This document shows positions 35,528 through 48,309 of a DNA stretch of 64,000 nt, in pieces; position 1 is the stretch's first letter; each line of letters starts with the position of its first letter. Location of the stretch: contig NC_092794.1 of assembly GCF_918797505.1 (NCBI RefSeq), positions 79,583,345-79,647,344 of the forward strand, written 5' to 3'. The position numbers were made by a program, and so were the translations under genes. Under the pieces are notes generated by a model, which saw only the letters and a list, made by a program, of their open reading frames with translations, did not search any database and had not been told where the DNA came from. The DNA comes from Bemisia tabaci (Eukaryota; Arthropoda; Insecta; Hemiptera; Aleyrodidae).

Positions 35528-36063
35528 GAGCTTGATGCAAAAACGGCCTTTTTCGCCCCCCCTCCCCCCCTCTAGACTTTCTTCAGACTTTGTCTATTGA
35601 TTACTCGTACTTGAGCGCTTCTTTCCCCAAATTTTCAGATCCCCAAAAAATTTGGGGGGGGGGGGCTAGGGGGGGGGGGCTGGAAGTCAAAACCTGTGAA
35701 CCTCGATACCTCTCGAACGAAGAAAGATATCGAGGTCCGGTTTGGACGAAAAATCGTCTAAAATTGCGTACTTTTAGATTCTGAAGGTCGAAAACCCGAT
35801 ATCACATTGTTAAGTCAACATATGTGCTTCCTTCCAGTATTTAGGTCTAGAAAATTTCTTTTAAACGAAAAATTTACAAAAATCTCAATTTTTTATTTGA
35901 GCCAAAACCAGTTTTTTAAATTGTTCATCTTTTTCCGCATCCAACGAGTGGTCCATTAAGCTGGGGAACCAAACGGTTATCGAGTTATGATCGATTGAAG
36001 TTTCCGCTCAACGCGCGCCGACCGATTTTCGCGCACCAAAAAGTCGGATTTGACTGTTATTAA
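35528..36063. repeat. Dispersed repeat R3k, copy 2
   Basis: Same orientation as 2927-3427, with longer G-runs at 35656-35681. Fused to a CAGGGTG-family segment on its left, so the R3k block may be an interior module of that family. Confidence 0.75.
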
Positions 36064-36845
36064 ATCAGATTGAATGTTCAAACTGAGCAAAATGCATTAT
36101 TAGGGACTCTTAAGGGTCGCTGAGTTCAGAGATTACAGATAATTCCAAATAATTCACGTTTTTAAAATTACGGATCCGTACAGGACTACTGACCGGCCGG
36201 TCGGCGCTCAGTGGGCCTCTAAAATAGCGCTACGTTTCCCGTGAAGACCAATTTTGTAGAAAATTAGCCGAAAACCCTACCTCGAAAAGGCCGCCATGGA
36301 TACCAGGGTGGTCAAAAAAAAATGAAGAAAATGGGTTTTGAGCTTCTATTGGACAAATAAACTAATATCGAAAATATAAAAAAATCGGGATTGGTCGCGC
36401 AACAGTCCCTGAATGATTTCCCATGGGATGACCCATAGTAAGTAGGAAGAGATCAGCATCTTTAAAAATAAATGCATAAGAAAAAACATGCGAAACGACT
36501 TTTCTTAGCAGATACTGTTGTTGCCCTTTCCTTTGCTAGCAGACTGACTACCGTCAGTCGCACGGTGGGCCAGATCGTGTCCGTAGCGGCGCTGAATTCA
36601 TAACTCCCGCTAGATCAGACATATCGTTCAAAACATGATGATTCTTAGGGTAATTTGATCTGTTCTTGCCACATGTTGTGTCAAAAAAGCCGGCAAAAAT
36701 GTCTAAATGTAGGTTTTGAACGTCGAAAGTCAAAGAAATTGTTCCGTAAAAAAGAGGATCTTGAGCCTCTCATAAAATGGGGGGAAAACACAATCATCGA
36801 ACAGAAAAATGTAATCTTATCATCTATCCTTGTAATTCTATTGAA
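36064..36845. other. Unassigned spacer
   Basis: AT-rich, no gene seen. Confidence 0.3.
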
Positions 36846-39645
36846 AGTAGAATATTTTCGCTTTTGTAGATCCCAAAATATTGATTTTTAGCAGCAGGGC
36901 ATGAGATCAAAGTTGCCCGAAAAAAAGCCTTTAAAAATTAATTTTTCAGAATATTGACTGGGAAAGTGTCATTGCAGTTCGTTGCGCGGTTCTCTTTGGT
37001 ATTTTTAGAAATTATAAATCCCAGAGATACCATACAGGGTGAGCGAAAAGTCCCCGACCCCCCCTCTAACTTTTGAACGAATTGACCTAGGGAAATGAAA
37101 CTTTACGAATGTTCCTACCTCAAAGGGGACCATCTTTTGGGGGGGTCAAAATTTTGGTCCCCCCCTCAGGGGGGGACGGGGGCCCCCCAACTTTTTTTTT
37201 CAAATAGCAACCCCTATCTTGTGATACCTCATTCGAAAGAACATAAAAAATTAAGAATTTTGACGCAAACCGCAGATCAATATCTTAATTTTTGACCGAG
37301 TTATGATAGGTCAAAGGTCAAATTTGACCTATTTTCAAAAAATCATAACTCCGGTTCAAATTATCGTAAAGAAAAAAATAAAACGGAAAAATTTACCAAA
37401 TTGTGTCCGCTTTTAAGTAAAAATTGCAAAAATTACTTCGATTTAATTTTAAGGGGGGGCTCGGACCCCCAAATACGTCAATTCGAAGGTCATTCAATTT
37501 TCCCGCGAAATAAGCCAATTTCCCCTGGATTTGCCCCCACATTGTCTCAGTAAGGTCAAAATCAGTTCAACATTACGTTGGCAAGTCCCCAAATTTCGGG
37601 AAAAGTTAAAAAAACGAAATTTAAGGTAATTAAATTTGACCGTTTAAATATCATTTTTTTTTTAACTTTTCCCGAAATTTGGGGACTTGCCAACGTAATG
37701 TTGAACTGATTTTGACCTTACTGAGACAATGTGAGGGCAAATCCAGGGGAAATTGGCTTATTTCGCGGGAAAATTGAATGACCTTCGAATTGACGTATTT
37801 GGGGGTCCGAGCCCCCCCTTAAAATTAAATCGAAGTAATTTTTGCAATTTTTACTTAAAAGCGGACACAATTTGGTAAATTTTCCCGTTTTATTTTTTTC
37901 TTTACGATAATTTGAACCGGAGTTATGATTTTTTGAAAATAGGTCAAATTTGACCTTTGACCTATCATAACTCGGTCAAAAATTAAGATATTGATCTGCG
38001 GTTTGCGTCAAAATTCTTAATTTTTTATGTTCTTTCGAATGAGGTATCACAAGATAGGGGTTGCTATTTGAAAAAAAAAAGTTGGGGGGCCCCCGTCCCC
38101 CCCTGAGGGGGGGACCAAAATTTTGACCCCCCCAAAAGATGGTCTCCTTTGAGGTAGGAACATTCGTAAAGTTTCATTTCCCTAGGTCAATTCGTTCAAA
38201 AGTTAGAGGGGGGGTCGGGGACTTTTCGCTCACCCTGTATACCAAAGCACAGTCAGTACAAACCGGTACAACCATATTTTTCGGATACTTTTTTGAGGTG
38301 ACCTCTAATTTCCGCGAAAATCGGATGTAGGGGTTTTAAGGAACCACGGTACACAGTAAAGCGGCCAATGAGATATTTCAACACAAATTCATGTTTTAAG
38401 GGTTTTTAGGGTTTCTAATAGCATTTCTCGCTCTTTAAATGTCTTAGGGTTGAAGGATGGAGAGGGGGAGGCCGACCAAAATCAGACAGTCAAAAATTTG
38501 TTATGGTCAACAATTTTCTTGAGTTCAGTAAATGATGATAATCTTTCTGCATCCGTTCACACATTCAGCCTAAATAGGACTGGTTTTAAACCAATTTGGC
38601 AATGAATATGAAAATTGTACCATCACATGGCACCTAGGTTTAGAGTAAGTTCACTGATACTGATATAACTGATGAAATGTCAACATCACTGTTGAACTTA
38701 AAGTAATGCAATATCGCACGATTGAAGTCGCTCTGAGAACTAAATATTGACCTCTTTAAATACAGCTATGCCTAATTTAGTGTTAAACCCCTTTTAAAGG
38801 CTATTGTCATTGTATAAATAATGTGTTATTTTCGGTAAGTAACGGTATCCTGAGCTGTGTACGATATTGCGTTTTTTTCATACCATCATTAATGTTTAAT
38901 CGAATTAGCAGAATTCGATATAGATTCCTCCTCCACCTCTAAGATATCACCTTCGAGCACGCAAGAGTGCATAGATTACAGTTCAACAGTGAAGTAGAAG
39001 TTGACATATTTCATCAGTTACATCAGTATCAGTGACGGTCAACTTACTCTAAACTTAGGTGCCATGTGAGGGTACAATTTTCATATTCATTGCCAAATTG
39101 GTTGAAAACCAGTCCTGTTTAGGCTGAATGTGTGAACAGATGTAGAAAGATTATCATTATTTACTGAACTCAAGAAAATTGTTGACCATAACAAATTTTT
39201 GACTGTCTGATTTTGGTCGACCTCCCCCTCTCCATCCTTCAACCCTAAAAAATTTAAAGAGCGAGAAATGCTATTAGAAACCCTAAAAACCCTTAAAACA
39301 TGAATTTGTGTTGAAATATCTCATTGGCCGCTTTACTGTGTACCGTGGTTCCTTAAAACCCCTACATCCGATTTTCGCGGAAATTGGAGGTCACCTCAAA
39401 AAAGCATCCAAAAAATATGGTTGTACCGGTTTGTACCATTTGTGCTTTGGTACGTGGTATCTCTAGGATATGTACTTTCTAAAAATACCAAAGAGAACTG
39501 CGCAATGAACTGCAATGACACTTTCCCAGTCTACAATATTCTGAAAAATTAATTTTTAAAGGCTTTTTTTTCGGGCAACTTTGATCTAATGCCCTGCTGC
39601 TAAAAGTCAATATTTTTGGGATCTGCAAAAGCGAAAATACTTCTC
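36846..39645. mobile_element. Foldback IR7, interrupted by a nested foldback
   Basis: Left arm 36846-38700 (including the nested element 37035-38237) and right arm 38979-39645. The outer ends share ATTTTCGCTTTTG and its inverse; the inner ends share CACTGTTGAACT and AGTTCAACAGTG. The intact right arm reads across the site at which the left arm is split. Confidence 0.8.
37035..38237. mobile_element. CAGGGTG foldback IR6, TA target
   Basis: The 1203 bp near-palindrome has ends CAGGGTGAGCGAAAAGTCCC and its inverse, with TA at 37033-37034 and 38238-38239. The two arms of ~580 bp differ by very few bases, and the loop is ~40 bp near 37615-37655. It contains a paired G/C-run (37137-37195 and 38070-38132). 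It sits inside the left arm of IR7. No coding capacity. Confidence 0.92.
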
Positions 39646-39965
39646 ATACAATGGATTTTACCAGTCAGATTCATATAATGGTGTGAGGTTCACGAGTGCA
39701 CTGTGAAATAGGTGAGTTTACAATGAGCGCCTCAGGTTGTAGAAATCTGGGTTCATCACATTCCACATGCTGCATATCTATCTACGTGCACTAAAAAAAA
39801 AGACGTACTATTTTTAAGTTAACGCGTTGTCGCGGATTTTTTACTATTTCGAAGGCGGGTCCGCCTTGGGGTTTCTCAATGTAGGCATTCAGAATTGTCT
39901 TGGAAAAAGAAAGTCCTATTTTGTTGAATTAAATCAACGGCGTTTTAAAATAAGCGATCGTGAAC

Positions 39966-40193
39966 TTGAATGAAGAAACCTGTTTCTTGAAATTAGTAAA
40001 CGGGGACAACGCCCTCAGAGCACCGTCAGTTTCCTTTTTTCAACTACTTAGCTTGCTGGAAAGAGGAAAAAACGTTTCGTCGAAAGAATAAATCGTTTTC
40101 TTGAAATTAGTAAACGGGGCGAACGCCCCCTGAGATCGTCGGTTGCCTCTTTCCAAGTCAATAGCTTGCTTGATCAAATAAAACACGGTGCGT
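39966..40193. repeat. 114 bp tandem duplication
   Basis: CTTGAAATTAGTAAACGGGG starts at 39986 and 40100, each followed by CAACGCCC/GAACGCCC and then TAGCTTGCT. The copies are diverged. Confidence 0.75.
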
Positions 40194-40214
40194 CAAAAGA
40201 AGGAATAGAATACA

Positions 40215-40870
40215 TTAATTTTAAACTAAAAGTGAGGTTGACATTTCATTCGTTACATTGGTGTCAATCAGGGTTAACTTACTCTAAACTTGGGTGTCAT
40301 GTGATAGTAGAATTTTCATCTTCATTGCCAAATTGGTTTAAAACCAGATGGATTTGTGCAGAATTTATAAATGGATGTAAAAAGATTATCACAATTTTCA
40401 GGCTCAAGAAAAGTGCCGACCATAACAATACTTTTTGCTTTCAGCTTTTGGTCAACCTCCCCCTCCCCTCCTTCCAACCCGACGTATCGGAAGTGCGAGA
40501 ATTGTTGTTCAAAACTTTAAAAACATGAACTCGTAATGAAATACTTCATTGGCAGCACTTTTGTAAGATAAGGTTCCTTAAAACCCTTATGCCTATTTTT
40601 CACGGAAATTGGTGGTCATCTAAAAGAAATCTGAAAAATATGGTTCTACCCTTTCTACCATTTAAGCTTTGGTATTTGGTATCTCCAGGATGTATGCTTT
40701 CTAAAAATGTTGAAGAGAACACTGCAATGAAACGCAATGACTTTTCCCCAGTCTACAAAATGTGGAATAAAATGAACGTCTAATGTCGTTGAATGTACGA
40801 ATGTGCGTCTTTTAAGACTCATTATTAGGGTCACTTTGATCTCATGTCCAGCTGGCATTTAATGTATCTT
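40215..40870. repeat. Diverged extra copy of the IR7 right arm
   Basis: AACTTACTCTAAACTTGGGTG, GCCAAATTGGTTTAAAACCAG and ACTTTGATCTCATGTCC match the right arm of IR7 in the same orientation and order. It extends the foldback cluster by one solo arm. Confidence 0.7.
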
Positions 40871-40879
40871 TTTTACTTT

Positions 40880-42110
40880 CAGCCTACGATACCTTCAAGT
40901 TATTGCATTCAACACATCTGGAAATTTTTTTAAATTTTAAATCTATTTCTACGCATTTTAGCAAGTTCAAACTTGCCTTCTTGTATTTTCTGTCTCCCCT
41001 TTTCTTCATGTTTGTCCTCCTTTTTGCTTTCTGAGGGGGCTTGAGGCCCCCAACGAAGCCCCCCCTCTGGCTACGTGCCTGGCTTACTCCATGATTTTGA
41101 AAACGAGAGCATGGCAAATACCCCCCCCCCCCCCAAAAAAAAAAACAAAAAAATAAAAATATTACCCCTTTGGATCAAGTCAGCAGCTTCGCATTTAGAT
41201 TCCACAACTTACGCTTTTTTCTCGTCTCTTCAACGTTTTTAGAGATTGTAAGCTAAAATCGTGGAGGCCTTTCCACATTTATCCCGATGGATGAAAAAAA
41301 TTATAAAGTTGTGGGCGGAGACTGCTACTGGTGAAGGTCCATTGAAAATAATAATAATACCTATTTTCAAAATATTTCCACAACTTAATCTTTTCTACGT
41401 CTTTCCTGTTTTGTAATCCTCTCAACTTCGAAGCCTTGCCATATTTCCTAGACATTTCCCTTAGGCCCTTTTTCAGTTTTAAGACGTTAACCAACCTCTG
41501 GAATAAATATTAAGATAAAATGATTTTCAGCAAGTTATCTAATTATATTGTGACGCAAACAGTGCAACTTTTCAGTCGTAGGTGCTTTGACCCTTTTTTT
41601 CTGGAAATGGGTTCAAACAAGTGCAAATACATGACATCATCGCTCCGGGGAATTTTTTTGGAAAGCCGACAGGTGGACGCGTGAAAATGTGAAAGCTTAG
41701 AAGATTCTGCACCCCTGCTGTTACAATTTAAAAGATTGAACGCACCATTAACAGGGGCGTAGACTAAGAGAAAGTATTACATAATTTCGCGTTTTGAGAT
41801 CAATGTTTTAAAAATTTTTAGAGGAGCCTCCCTGCATTCTCAGAGGGAATCGGTCACCAGGTGAGGGCTGGCCCAGGATTAAAATGATTGATGATTTGGC
41901 ATTTTCGGACCCCTCATTGGATATCTCCTCCAGGACTGTGAGAACATTTGTATGAAGTTGACCTAACTTCCACTAATCATCATTAATTATAAATTACAAA
42001 AGAGCCCATTTCGCCTTGAGTTAGAATGAAAAAATAGGAATAAAAAGAAGAGGAAAACTATTTCCTGGGCGAATGTAGCTAGATTAGGTAAAAGAGGAAC
42101 TTACAACATG
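40880..42110. other. Unassigned, with a C-run and A-run
   Basis: Contains C-runs at 41054-41065 and 41121-41134 followed by an A-rich stretch. No gene is recognised. Confidence 0.3.
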
Positions 42111-42114
42111 AGTC

Positions 42115-42378
42115 TCAAGTTGGATTGTCAATTTTGAAGTGTTGCAATTCAGGCGGTTTCTCCGTCCAAGCCCCCAATTGACTCTTCCTCAGTTTCCATG
42201 CACACTGATAAGCTTCTGCTGCTTGCTTGCAATCAAAATATGTTTGACTTTTGAATTTCTCACCAGTTAGAGAGATGAATTTTTGGAATAAACTTTTCCT
42301 GCATACGAGCAAATAATCATTTTTAGCTCCTTTGGTTGCACCTTGCTTCTTCCCGTCCACCCCAATTTCCAATGGCCT
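42115..42378 (-). CDS. Possible last exon of an unidentified host gene
   Basis: On the minus strand an acceptor-like TTACATATTCATTCAG precedes an open frame of about 87 codons beginning PLEIGVDGKKQGATKG and ending at TGA near 42115. Composition is protein-like rather than repeat-like: a basic N-terminal stretch, FDCKQAAEAYQCAWKLRKSQ, then LGAWTEKPPELQHFKID. I do not recognise the family, and no upstream exon was identified between here and 43.4 kb. It could also be a fragment of a mobile element. Confidence 0.4.
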   Translation of the reverse strand, partial: RPLEIGVDGKKQGATKGAKNDYLLVCRKSLFQKFISLTGEKFKSQTYFDCKQAAEAYQCAWKLRKSQLGAWTEKPPELQHFKIDNPT

Positions 42379-42399
42379 GAATGAATATGTAAAGGGATA

Positions 42400-43455
42400 A
42401 CATAGGGGTTAAACGATCATGATAAATATGGGAACAGAAGAGAAATATTAGTTAAATGAAGGAGAATAAGCCCCGCAAAAAAAGTAAAAGCTAGTTTCTA
42501 AATGACGATGCTGATGACACATTGTTGCCAGAATTGTAGCTTTAGTTGGCAATAGCCTACTGCAGCAGAGCAGTTACACATTAACATTAAGTTTACTTGC
42601 AGTGCAATGAGTGTTATCTACACTAAATGAGAACGCAAGATCTAATTTGGAATCGAAACTCAACTGAAAAAGATAAAGTAGAATAAGTAACTTCAGTTCT
42701 GTAGTCAAGAGGCAAACAAATGTATTCGGATCATTGCCGTTTTGATACTAAGCAAATCTATTAACATAATATTGTCTGTGCTTTCTGTTCCAACCAGCAA
42801 TCAGTGAAAATAACACACTTATGTTTACTTCTTTTTTGAGTGCTTTATTAGAGTCTATCTGTTGGAATTTAATTCCCACAAAGAATAGAAATCAAGTCAT
42901 AAAGGCCTAGGTAAATGGACGTATTTATGCTAAAAGAACTATGTTACATACAAATCCTATGTACATAGTTCCTTTCAACATAAATACGATCGGCCCGACA
43001 AAGGATGAGTGGTTACGTTTCTTCGGCTCTGACCAACTGGGCTATATATTCATAGGTGCCCCACACATCCGGTCAACTTTTATAGTAGTCTTGTCAATCT
43101 GTGCTGTTATTGGCTGAATTTCTGAGAAGAATGAAGCAAGACGGGTTCCTTTGTAGTCTTGGTCACTGAATCCGAATCTACCAACAAAAATTTTGACCGA
43201 AAATGGCCTGAAAGCTTTGTACTAAACGAGGATATCTGTTTGCTAACATTTAGATTCAATTTTATGAAAAAAATTTGCTTCAAAGTTGGTTTCTATCCAA
43301 AACTAACGTTTAAGCAGAATTAATTCCGTGGTTCGTGAGCCATACGGCAGCACAGCTTGAAATATCAAGCCACTGCCTTCCAACGATTTACCTATGACAA
43401 TTCCTGAATAACACTCGAACCCCATGAATTAGTTTTGCACTAAGATGGCATAAAC
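42400..43455. other. Unassigned apart from the hairpin
   Basis: No further gene or repeat recognised. It would be intron if the exon at 42115-42378 is real. Confidence 0.25.
42920..42989. repeat. Hairpin, ~28 bp stem
   Basis: CGTATTTATGCTAAAAGAAC pairs with its imperfect inverse around 42966-42989, with an ~11 bp loop. A related half occurs at 33109. Probably a small MITE remnant. Confidence 0.6.
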
Positions 43456-43458
43456 AAA

Positions 43459-44690
43459 CAGGGTGTCTCAAAAGTCTTCCATCCCTTCGAAAATTCCCTA
43501 AATTACCTAATTGATATTTTAAAACGAAACTTTTGGGATGTTCATCAATCAATGTTAGCTACTTTTGCCCCTCCCCCCCCCCCCCTTGGGAAGGGGCCGG
43601 CTGTGGACCCCAACTTTTTTTTAAATTGCAACCCCCGCTTTGTGACACATTGATCAAATGAAAAGGATAAAAAAAGAAAATTTTGGCGCAAACCGCAAGT
43701 TAAAATCTTATTTTTGACAAAATGGCGGCTGATCAAAGTTCAAAATAACGGAAGTTTTTGTTGACAGATTGGGACGAAAACTGGTTTCCGGAGGTTTCTT
43801 GGGACGAGAAAAACGAATCTGGCATTAGTTTTCCAGAAAATTCTGTCCTCCTCAATAATGCGGCGGTCAAGATGGCGACCTAGAGCGGTAAGGGAATATT
43901 TTCACTGTTTATCGGTGGATTTGCATGAAACTTAGCATTCGGGGGTATTTTGGCATGAGGAAAACGAATTGGAATTCTCATCGGATGTATTAAATTCTGA
44001 ATGACTTCACAATGGCGTCGGAAAAATACCGAAAACTTGGTATTACGGACATTTACGATTGCGTTCGCATGTAACTCGGGGTCCTGTTGATTTCTGGTTC
44101 GACAAAAATGACTCTCTTGCTTTACGTTTCTGAAATGTTAAATACTTTCAAAATGGCGGCCGAGGTAGATGCGAGTCCAACCATTAATGTCCGTAATAGG
44201 TACCAAGTATACGCCATTTTTCCGGTGCCATTTTGAAGATATTCAGAATTTCTAAATTCCAATTCGTTTTTCTCGTGCCGATATACCCCCGAATACCAAG
44301 TTTCATGCAAATCCATCGATAAACAGCCTAAATATTCCCTTACCGCTCTACGTCGCCATTTTGACCGCCGCCATTTTTGAGGACAGAATTTTCCGAAAAA
44401 CTAATGCCAGAATCGTTTTTCTCGTTCCATAAAACCTCCGGAAACCATAATACGTCCCAATCCGTCAACAAAAACAGAAGTATTAAACTTCCATTATTTT
44501 GAACTTTGATCGGCCACCATTTTGTCAAAAATTAAGATTTTAACTTGCAGTTTGCGCCGATTTTTTTTTTTTATCCTCTTTCGATTGATGTGTCACAAAG
44601 GGGGGGGGGGGTTGCCATTTGAAAAAAAAGTTGGGGTCCGCAAGCCCATCTCCATGGGGGGGGGGGGGGGGGCGAACATTTTGAGGGTCT
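43459..44690. mobile_element. CAGGGTG-family foldback, right end lost
   Basis: Left end CAGGGTGTCTCAAAAGTC at 43459 and a C-run at 43567-43585. The arms pair 43540-44060 with 44170-44690, centred near 44115. The right arm stops after its G-run (44657-44673) without the expected terminal sequence. TA does not flank the left end. Several AAAATGGCGGC and GCCGCCATTTT motifs lie in the arms. Confidence 0.75.
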
Positions 44691-45381
44691 GTCATAGAGA
44701 AAGAAACTTCTCAGATATAAAATTAAACTTTAGTGAGCTCATAATGTTTTTCCTTCACAATTTATATTTACCCATTTAGTTTTTACTCAGGAGATGTTAT
44801 TTTTCATGGAATATGATACCTTTAAGCTATCATGGGTGGCGGTAGCCACCTCCCGACAAAGTCTAAACTCCACAACAATGGAAAAAACAAAAAGGTGGAA
44901 GCCAAGTAAAGACACACATAACTCCCTTAATCTGAAAATTGATTTGATGTATAATGGAATTCAGAGCAAAGGGCTGCACGGATTCCAACGATCTTTGGTA
45001 TCCATGGACACAGCTAAGTTACGCGGAAGGCGAGTAAGGGTTTCATGAAGATCCAATGAGTTTTCAAAAAGTTATAAGCACCTAAAGAACCGAAACAACG
45101 AAAATTTGTCTTAATATGGGGTTGTTTGGCGGCAAAATTTGAATTTCAGGGCTCCGATAAAGTTACTCCGATTCCGGGATAACGGTAAACCCTGGACCCA
45201 CAAAACTGGGTACCTGAAGAATCGTCATGTTACCGTGTGTGCCGCTTTTGACTTTTTTTTGACATCCGGAATGTTATAGAGGAGAAACCTCTTAAAATAC
45301 AACCAATCTGACTGAAACACACCCAACATGACCACCTTTCACAACAGACTTATCGCTTACTCGTTTGCCGATGCTAATGGA
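44691..45381. other. Unassigned spacer
   Basis: Short ORFs only; nothing recognised. Confidence 0.3.
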
Positions 45382-45385
45382 ACCT

Positions 45386-47137
45386 GGGTCATTCCACGTC
45401 AACGCAAGCAAGCTCGAAACCCGACCCCCTCCGATTTGGCTGAAAATTGGTATACGGGGTCTTTACATCATTCTAAGAAACTAATTTTTTGAAGGGTTTT
45501 CCCATCCGATGCCCCGTTCGCGAGATATCGACCCCCAAAGATGAGGTGAATTTTAGCGATATTCAAAAATGCCCGTTTTAGCGATTCTCATTTTCTCGAC
45601 TTTCCTCTCTTTGACCCTCTGTAGCGAGACTCTGTATCAATCAATCATACTTTGAAAGAGTGTTTCTAGACCTATTTTTCCTGTAGATTCTGAATATACC
45701 ATCAAAATTGAGCTAAAAATTATTTAAATGGCCGTAATTTAGAGTTTTTCAAAATTTACGATTTTTTCGCCATTCAATGTTCAAACTGCATTATCTAAAA
45801 AACAGTCTCTCCGATTTTCGATTTTTTTTTTTTATACTTCAAGCTTAGGATATATACTTCTGGTTAATATACTTTTTTCAATTGCTATCGGACGGTTAAG
45901 GGTCTAAAAAAATTCAAATAGGCCAAAAAAGGCCAAAAATTGGTAAAAAAGGACGATTTTTCACACGTTAATCCAAATATTTAGATAATGAACTCTTCAA
46001 TTATCGATATTTTGTCCCACTTTACCCTCTGACATGTATAAAAACGGACTATCAACGCTTTCCATACATGCACCGATCGATTAACGGCCTGATGTAAACT
46101 GGGAACCGACCGAAAATCCTCGAAATTGGCGCAAAAAGACGATTTATCACACCGTAACCGATACATTCCATGGATTGTAACTGCAATTTCCAATTTTCTC
46201 TCTCCATTTCAACCTTAAGGTGTATACTTTCGAGTAATAAACCCTTACTAACGTGCATCGATGGGGCACGGATCCAAACGGAAATGAAAACCGGCCGGAA
46301 ATGCTCAAAAATGACGGGAAAAGGCGATTTATTGCATAGTCAGGGGAGCATGTGTTCGAAAATTACGTCCCGTTTGCACGTTTGTGATGCAAGTTTACTC
46401 TCTTCATTTTGGTCCCTAGGATGAGAAAATCTTTGGTGGACTCTCCGATTTTGATGCCAAGGCCCCTAAAACAAGATGGCGACCAAAGTGGAGGCTGAAA
46501 TTGAAATTTTGGTAAAACGGCACAAAACGTGAAGAGAGGTGTCGATTCTCGGTTTTTTGGATCGTAGATTCCAGAAAAATTGTCATACAGACCCATCGAC
46601 CCACGGAAATGCCCAAAATCCAAGATGGCGGCCGATTTTGGCTCTTTAGTGGCTAAAACGTCAAATGCGGAGCAAAGAGAGGAGGAAACACTCTAGATAT
46701 CTGTTTTCGAAGTCACAGATTCCAAAAAAATAGGAGAAAGAAACATTTCATGCCATATGGTGCTGATTTGGACCAAGCAAAGGCCGGACTCGACAGTCAT
46801 TTTGATTAGAGTGTTCAGGAACAGGAACACTCTAATCGAAATCATTTTCCGGGTCAGTTTCTATAATTAGCATTATTGGTTTTTTTAGGACCGGTACCCC
46901 TGCAGAATATGGGTAAAGTTCTCAAATACGCAATTAAACTATTGGTGATCAGCAAAGCATTGGGTTGGAGGATGGGACCTATAGTGCGCCTTTGATCTGC
47001 TGCCTATCCTTCAACCCAATGCTTTTGCAATGCAATGCTTAGTTTCTTAGAATGATGTAAAGACCCCGTACACCAATTTTCAGCCAAATCGGAGGGGGTC
47101 GGGTTCCGAGCTTGGTTGCGTTGACGTGGAATGACCC
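45386..47137. mobile_element. FB1 family, copy 2 (deleted, 1.75 kb)
   Basis: Full left arm (45386-46680), then the interior also present in copy 1 (to about 46950), then only ~100 bp of right end (47039-47137). Both ends are flanked by ACCT (45382-45385 and 47138-47141), as in copy 1. The left arm differs from copy 1 at scattered positions, more than the two arms of copy 1 differ from each other. Confidence 0.85.
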
Positions 47138-47141
47138 ACCT

Positions 47142-47817
47142 ACAAAAGGCACTGCTTGAAGGTATGAGGATTTCAATTTTTGACATTTAATAGTGCTTCA
47201 TTGGACGGATAATTCAGCAACAGCGTTTCAACATTTTAGCTATAACTTTTTGAATTTAGAAAAAAACCAGTCGTTCAATGCCATCGGTTGGTTCTGTTCA
47301 GCTCAGTTCGAGTTTCGGGGACGAAACTTCCCTGGTCGTTACCAACCTCTAGCCACTATAACTAGATGTGAATAGATTTAATTTGAATGTTCAATTCTCT
47401 TTAGATCCAAACTACTACATATATTTACAGACTTATATTATTATGTCACACGTGTTCTACTAGAGCCCAACATACTATTTCATTAGTTTCTCTTAAAATG
47501 TTCAAGTGATGTCTTCATATTGAACGATGACCAAAGACATAAAGACAGAGTGCTCGTATCTAAAAGCACGGGGAAAAATTGACGCCTGGTTAGGCGCTGG
47601 GTGCTTGTCTGAGTTTGTAAATGAGCGCGGGAATCCATGGCGGCAAACGGAGATTTGATTTGAACTTGTCCTCTTGATTTTTCCACATTTCTTCTTCGAA
47701 ACGTATTTTAAATGCCTAAAACGAATATATTAAGAAAGTTGGGACTGCGTCCTATTATAAGACACCTACTTTTGCTCGGTAACAGGCAGTACCAATCCGC
47801 CGATAAAAAACGGAGAT
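47142..47817. other. Unassigned spacer
   Basis: No recognisable feature. Confidence 0.3.
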
Positions 47818-48102
47818 GCCAAATTTCCGGCATTTTGAACTTTGACCGGCCGCCATTTTGTCAAAAATCAACATTTTGACCTGCGGTTTGCGCTAAAAAT
47901 TTTCTCTTTTTATTATCTTTTGAACGAGATATCACAAAAGGGGGTTGCCATTTGAAAAAAAAAAGTTTGCCCCCGCCCCCCAAAATTTTGGGGGAACCAA
48001 AAAGATGCTACCTTTAACCGAGGAACATTCCCAAAGTTTCAAACTTCTATCTCAATTAGAAAAAAAGTTACAGGGGTGGTGGGTGACTTTTGGATAACCC
48101 GG
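47818..48102. repeat. Solo right arm of the CAGGGTG family
   Basis: Contains CCGGCCGCCATTTTGTC, the CACAAAAGGGGGTTGCCATTT block and a terminal GGGTGACTTTTGGATAACCC. A matching left arm is absent nearby. Confidence 0.65.
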
Positions 48103-48309
48103 TATAAGTAAAGGAAGAGGTATATGAGAGGGATGATGCAGTTGAAACAAATAAGAAACTTTATTCTACCTCTGGGAGTTAGCTTACAGTGAAGTATCGG
48201 TAACAAGTTTTTCTCTTTTTCAAAAAATTTTCGGACTGAGGTAATTGTAATTTGAGGAAATTCAGTCAAGTACTACCCGAAACCTTCAAGTTCAACAGAG
48301 TGCATAATA

